Source: Candidatus Latescibacterota bacterium
GTDB taxonomy: Bacteria > Blakebacterota > Blakebacteria > Blakebacterales > Blakebacteraceae
DNA: 5,547 bases
NCBI GenBank assembly: GCA_023135015.1
Contig: JAGLTZ010000056.1
Location: forward strand, 1 to 5,547
Reading direction: 5' to 3'
Both the position numbers and the translations under genes were made by a program. Positions within the stretch are counted from its first letter, which is position 1, and each line of letters opens with the position of its first letter. Of the stretch, positions 4,218 to 5,547 are shown in pieces. The notes beneath the pieces were generated by a model. That model was given only the letters and a program-made list of their open reading frames with translations. It did no database searches and was not told where the DNA came from.

Positions 4218-5547
4218 ATGCCTGTAACCCATCCCCCCTTTTCCCGTACTTCCCTCTCTCTGGCACTGCTGACGGCGGCCCTCACCGTCGTCTCCGTTCC
4301 CGCAGGCGCCGCGGCCCAGGACGTCGACTCGATCTACATGTTCGGAATCACCCAGCTTGAAGACGGGGACATCGAGAACGCGATCAATACATTCCGCAAA
4401 GTACTGGAGCTGGACCCGAATTACGCACTGGCCCATTCCAGCCTCGGCTACATTTACCTCACCAGGGGGAATGCGGAACTTGCGGGGGCCTCCTTCGACC
4501 GCGCGCTCCAGCTCGACGGGAACCTGGCGGCCGCACACAACGGCAGGGGACTGGTCCTGGCCGTGGAGGACCCGACACGGCAGCGCGCCCTCAACAGCTT
4601 TCGAAGGGCCCTGGAGCTGGATCCCGACTACCTCGACGCTTTCTACAACCTGGGTATCACACTGGCCAGACTGGAGAACTTCAGCCTCGCCCGCGATGCT
4701 CTCGAGGAGGTCCTTTCACGCAATCCGGACTACAGGGACGTCCACTACCAGTTCGGTGTGATCGCATCCAAGGACAACGATTTCGAGCTGGCGGAGCGGG
4801 AATTCGTGGAGCAGTACCGCCGGGATCCCAACCACCGTGAGAACAGGCTCGAACTTGGCAGGGTCTACTATCTGACCGAAAGGTACGGCCAGGCCGAGGA
4901 GATGCTGCTACCCCTGGTTGGCCAGTTCCCCGACTACGTACCCGCGATGCTGTTGCTGGCCGATGTCTATCTCACCGTTGAAGACTACAGCCGTGCCAAC
5001 CAGCTCTTCCTGATGTCGTACCGCGAATTCAACGACCCGGAAATAGCTGAGCGCCTATGGCAGGACGTGGTCGACATCGCGACCGATACCGAACGCCGGG
5101 AATACAGGAACACACCCCCCGAAGGTATGCGGGATTTCTTCAGACGCTTCTGGATGCAGCGCGATCCCAACCCCACTGATGATGCAAACGAAGTACTGGT
5201 CGAGCACTACCGGCGGTTGCGCTACGCCCGGCAGTACTACAGAAGCCCCGTCGGTCCGGGCGGCTATGACGACCGCGGCAAAGTCTACATCAGGCACGGC
5301 GAGCCCGACAACTGGGTGGGGTTTGAGGTCGGCGACGCTGAGACCAAACCCAACATCACCTGGGAGTACCACACCGGCCGGAAAGAGCGCCTTATCATCC
5401 ACTTCGTCGACCGCGGTTACGGCTTCTTCGAGCAGGTTCTGAACCTTGCGGAATGCTCGATGAGGAACCCGATAGAGTTCCTCGCCTCTCAAGAAGATGA
5501 TCCCGTCGGTGCTGACAGCCCGACCGCCGATCTGACGGTCGATACCC
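4218..5547 (+). CDS. Exported TPR protein with divergent GWxTD domain, C-terminus beyond window
   Basis: The reading frame stays open to the right edge (443 residues seen). A Sec signal peptide is clear: hydrophobic core LSLALLTAALTVVSV (13-27) and likely cleavage after AGAAA, near residue 33. Seven consecutive TPRs follow (about 37-69, 70-103, 104-138, 139-172, 173-206, 207-240, 241-275); several end in the canonical LDPNY or LDPDY. From about 303 comes a GWxTD-type domain: FFRRFWMQRDPNPTDDANE (307-325), HYRRLRYARQYY (330-341), then GGYDDRGKVYIRHGEPDN (348-365) and a WEYHTGRKERLIIHFVD segment (382-398). In most family members the eponymous stretch reads GWxTDRG; here it is GGYDDRG, so Trp and Thr are lost while DRG and the following strand remain. 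Such proteins are exported and of unknown function, with TPRs presumably mediating protein contacts. It is transcribed away from the lipoprotein-DUF2723 unit from a shared intergenic region. Domain identity is by pattern recognition, the function unknown. Confidence 0.9.
   Translation, partial: MPVTHPPFSRTSLSLALLTAALTVVSVPAGAAAQDVDSIYMFGITQLEDGDIENAINTFRKVLELDPNYALAHSSLGYIYLTRGNAELAGASFDRALQLDGNLAAAHNGRGLVLAVEDPTRQRALNSFRRALELDPDYLDAFYNLGITLARLENFSLARDALEEVLSRNPDYRDVHYQFGVIASKDNDFELAEREFVEQYRRDPNHRENRLELGRVYYLTERYGQAEEMLLPLVGQFPDYVPAMLLLADVYLTVEDYSRANQLFLMSYREFNDPEIAERLWQDVVDIATDTERREYRNTPPEGMRDFFRRFWMQRDPNPTDDANEVLVEHYRRLRYARQYYRSPVGPGGYDDRGKVYIRHGEPDNWVGFEVGDAETKPNITWEYHTGRKERLIIHFVDRGYGFFEQVLNLAECSMRNPIEFLASQEDDPVGADSPTADLTVDT

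Noticed and set aside
4179..4538. Minus-strand open frame under the TPR-GWxTD gene
   Set aside because: It is opposite an unmistakable signal peptide and TPRs, and has no supporting features of its own.

Overview
The window reads as a GC-rich chromosomal segment from a diderm (Gram-negative type) bacterium. The signs are a lipoprotein signal peptide, a second exported protein, and a polytopic membrane protein with a large predicted extracytoplasmic part. The pairing of a DUF2723/TMEM260-like membrane glycosyltransferase with a TPR-GWxTD protein is typical of poorly cultured phyla such as Latescibacterota, Acidobacteriota, KSB1, Gemmatimonadota or Eisenbacteria. That placement is inference from gene content; there is no marker gene here.

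Layout. Positions 1-236 (minus) hold the N-terminal 78 residues of a thioredoxin with an unusual CMPC active site, cut by the left edge. Positions 237-568 are a non-coding gap with three copies of an intergenic repeat (units near 327-383, 391-434 and 516-583) and a 7-bp-arm hairpin (502-520). The third repeat unit supplies the last four codons and the stop of the next gene. Positions 569 to about 3250-3349 (minus) encode a roughly 890-926 residue protein: an N-terminal DUF2723 GT-C-type membrane domain, a conserved periplasmic segment, and about eight C-terminal TPRs. Its start is unclear, because no ATG/GTG/TTG lies where the domain should begin. Positions 3267-3935 (minus) encode a 222-residue lipoprotein of unknown function, directly upstream of and probably co-transcribed with the DUF2723 gene.

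Positions 3936-4217 form a divergent regulatory region. It has a good sigma70-type promoter to the right (TGGACG, 17 bp, TATAAT), a plausible one to the left (TTGACA, 19 bp, CATACT), and two overlapping dyads sharing a TGCAC/GTGCA half-site across the rightward -35 box. From 4218 to the right edge (plus) runs an exported protein with seven TPRs and a divergent GWxTD domain, incomplete at its C-terminus.

How they may work together (inference): all three non-thioredoxin products act in or outside the inner membrane, and two carry TPR arrays. The DUF2723 protein probably transfers a sugar from a lipid-linked donor to an exported protein or glycan, with its TPRs binding the acceptor. The adjacent lipoprotein could be a partner or substrate. 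The divergent TPR-GWxTD protein may be co-regulated through the shared intergenic region. No mobile element, CRISPR array, tRNA or rRNA was seen.
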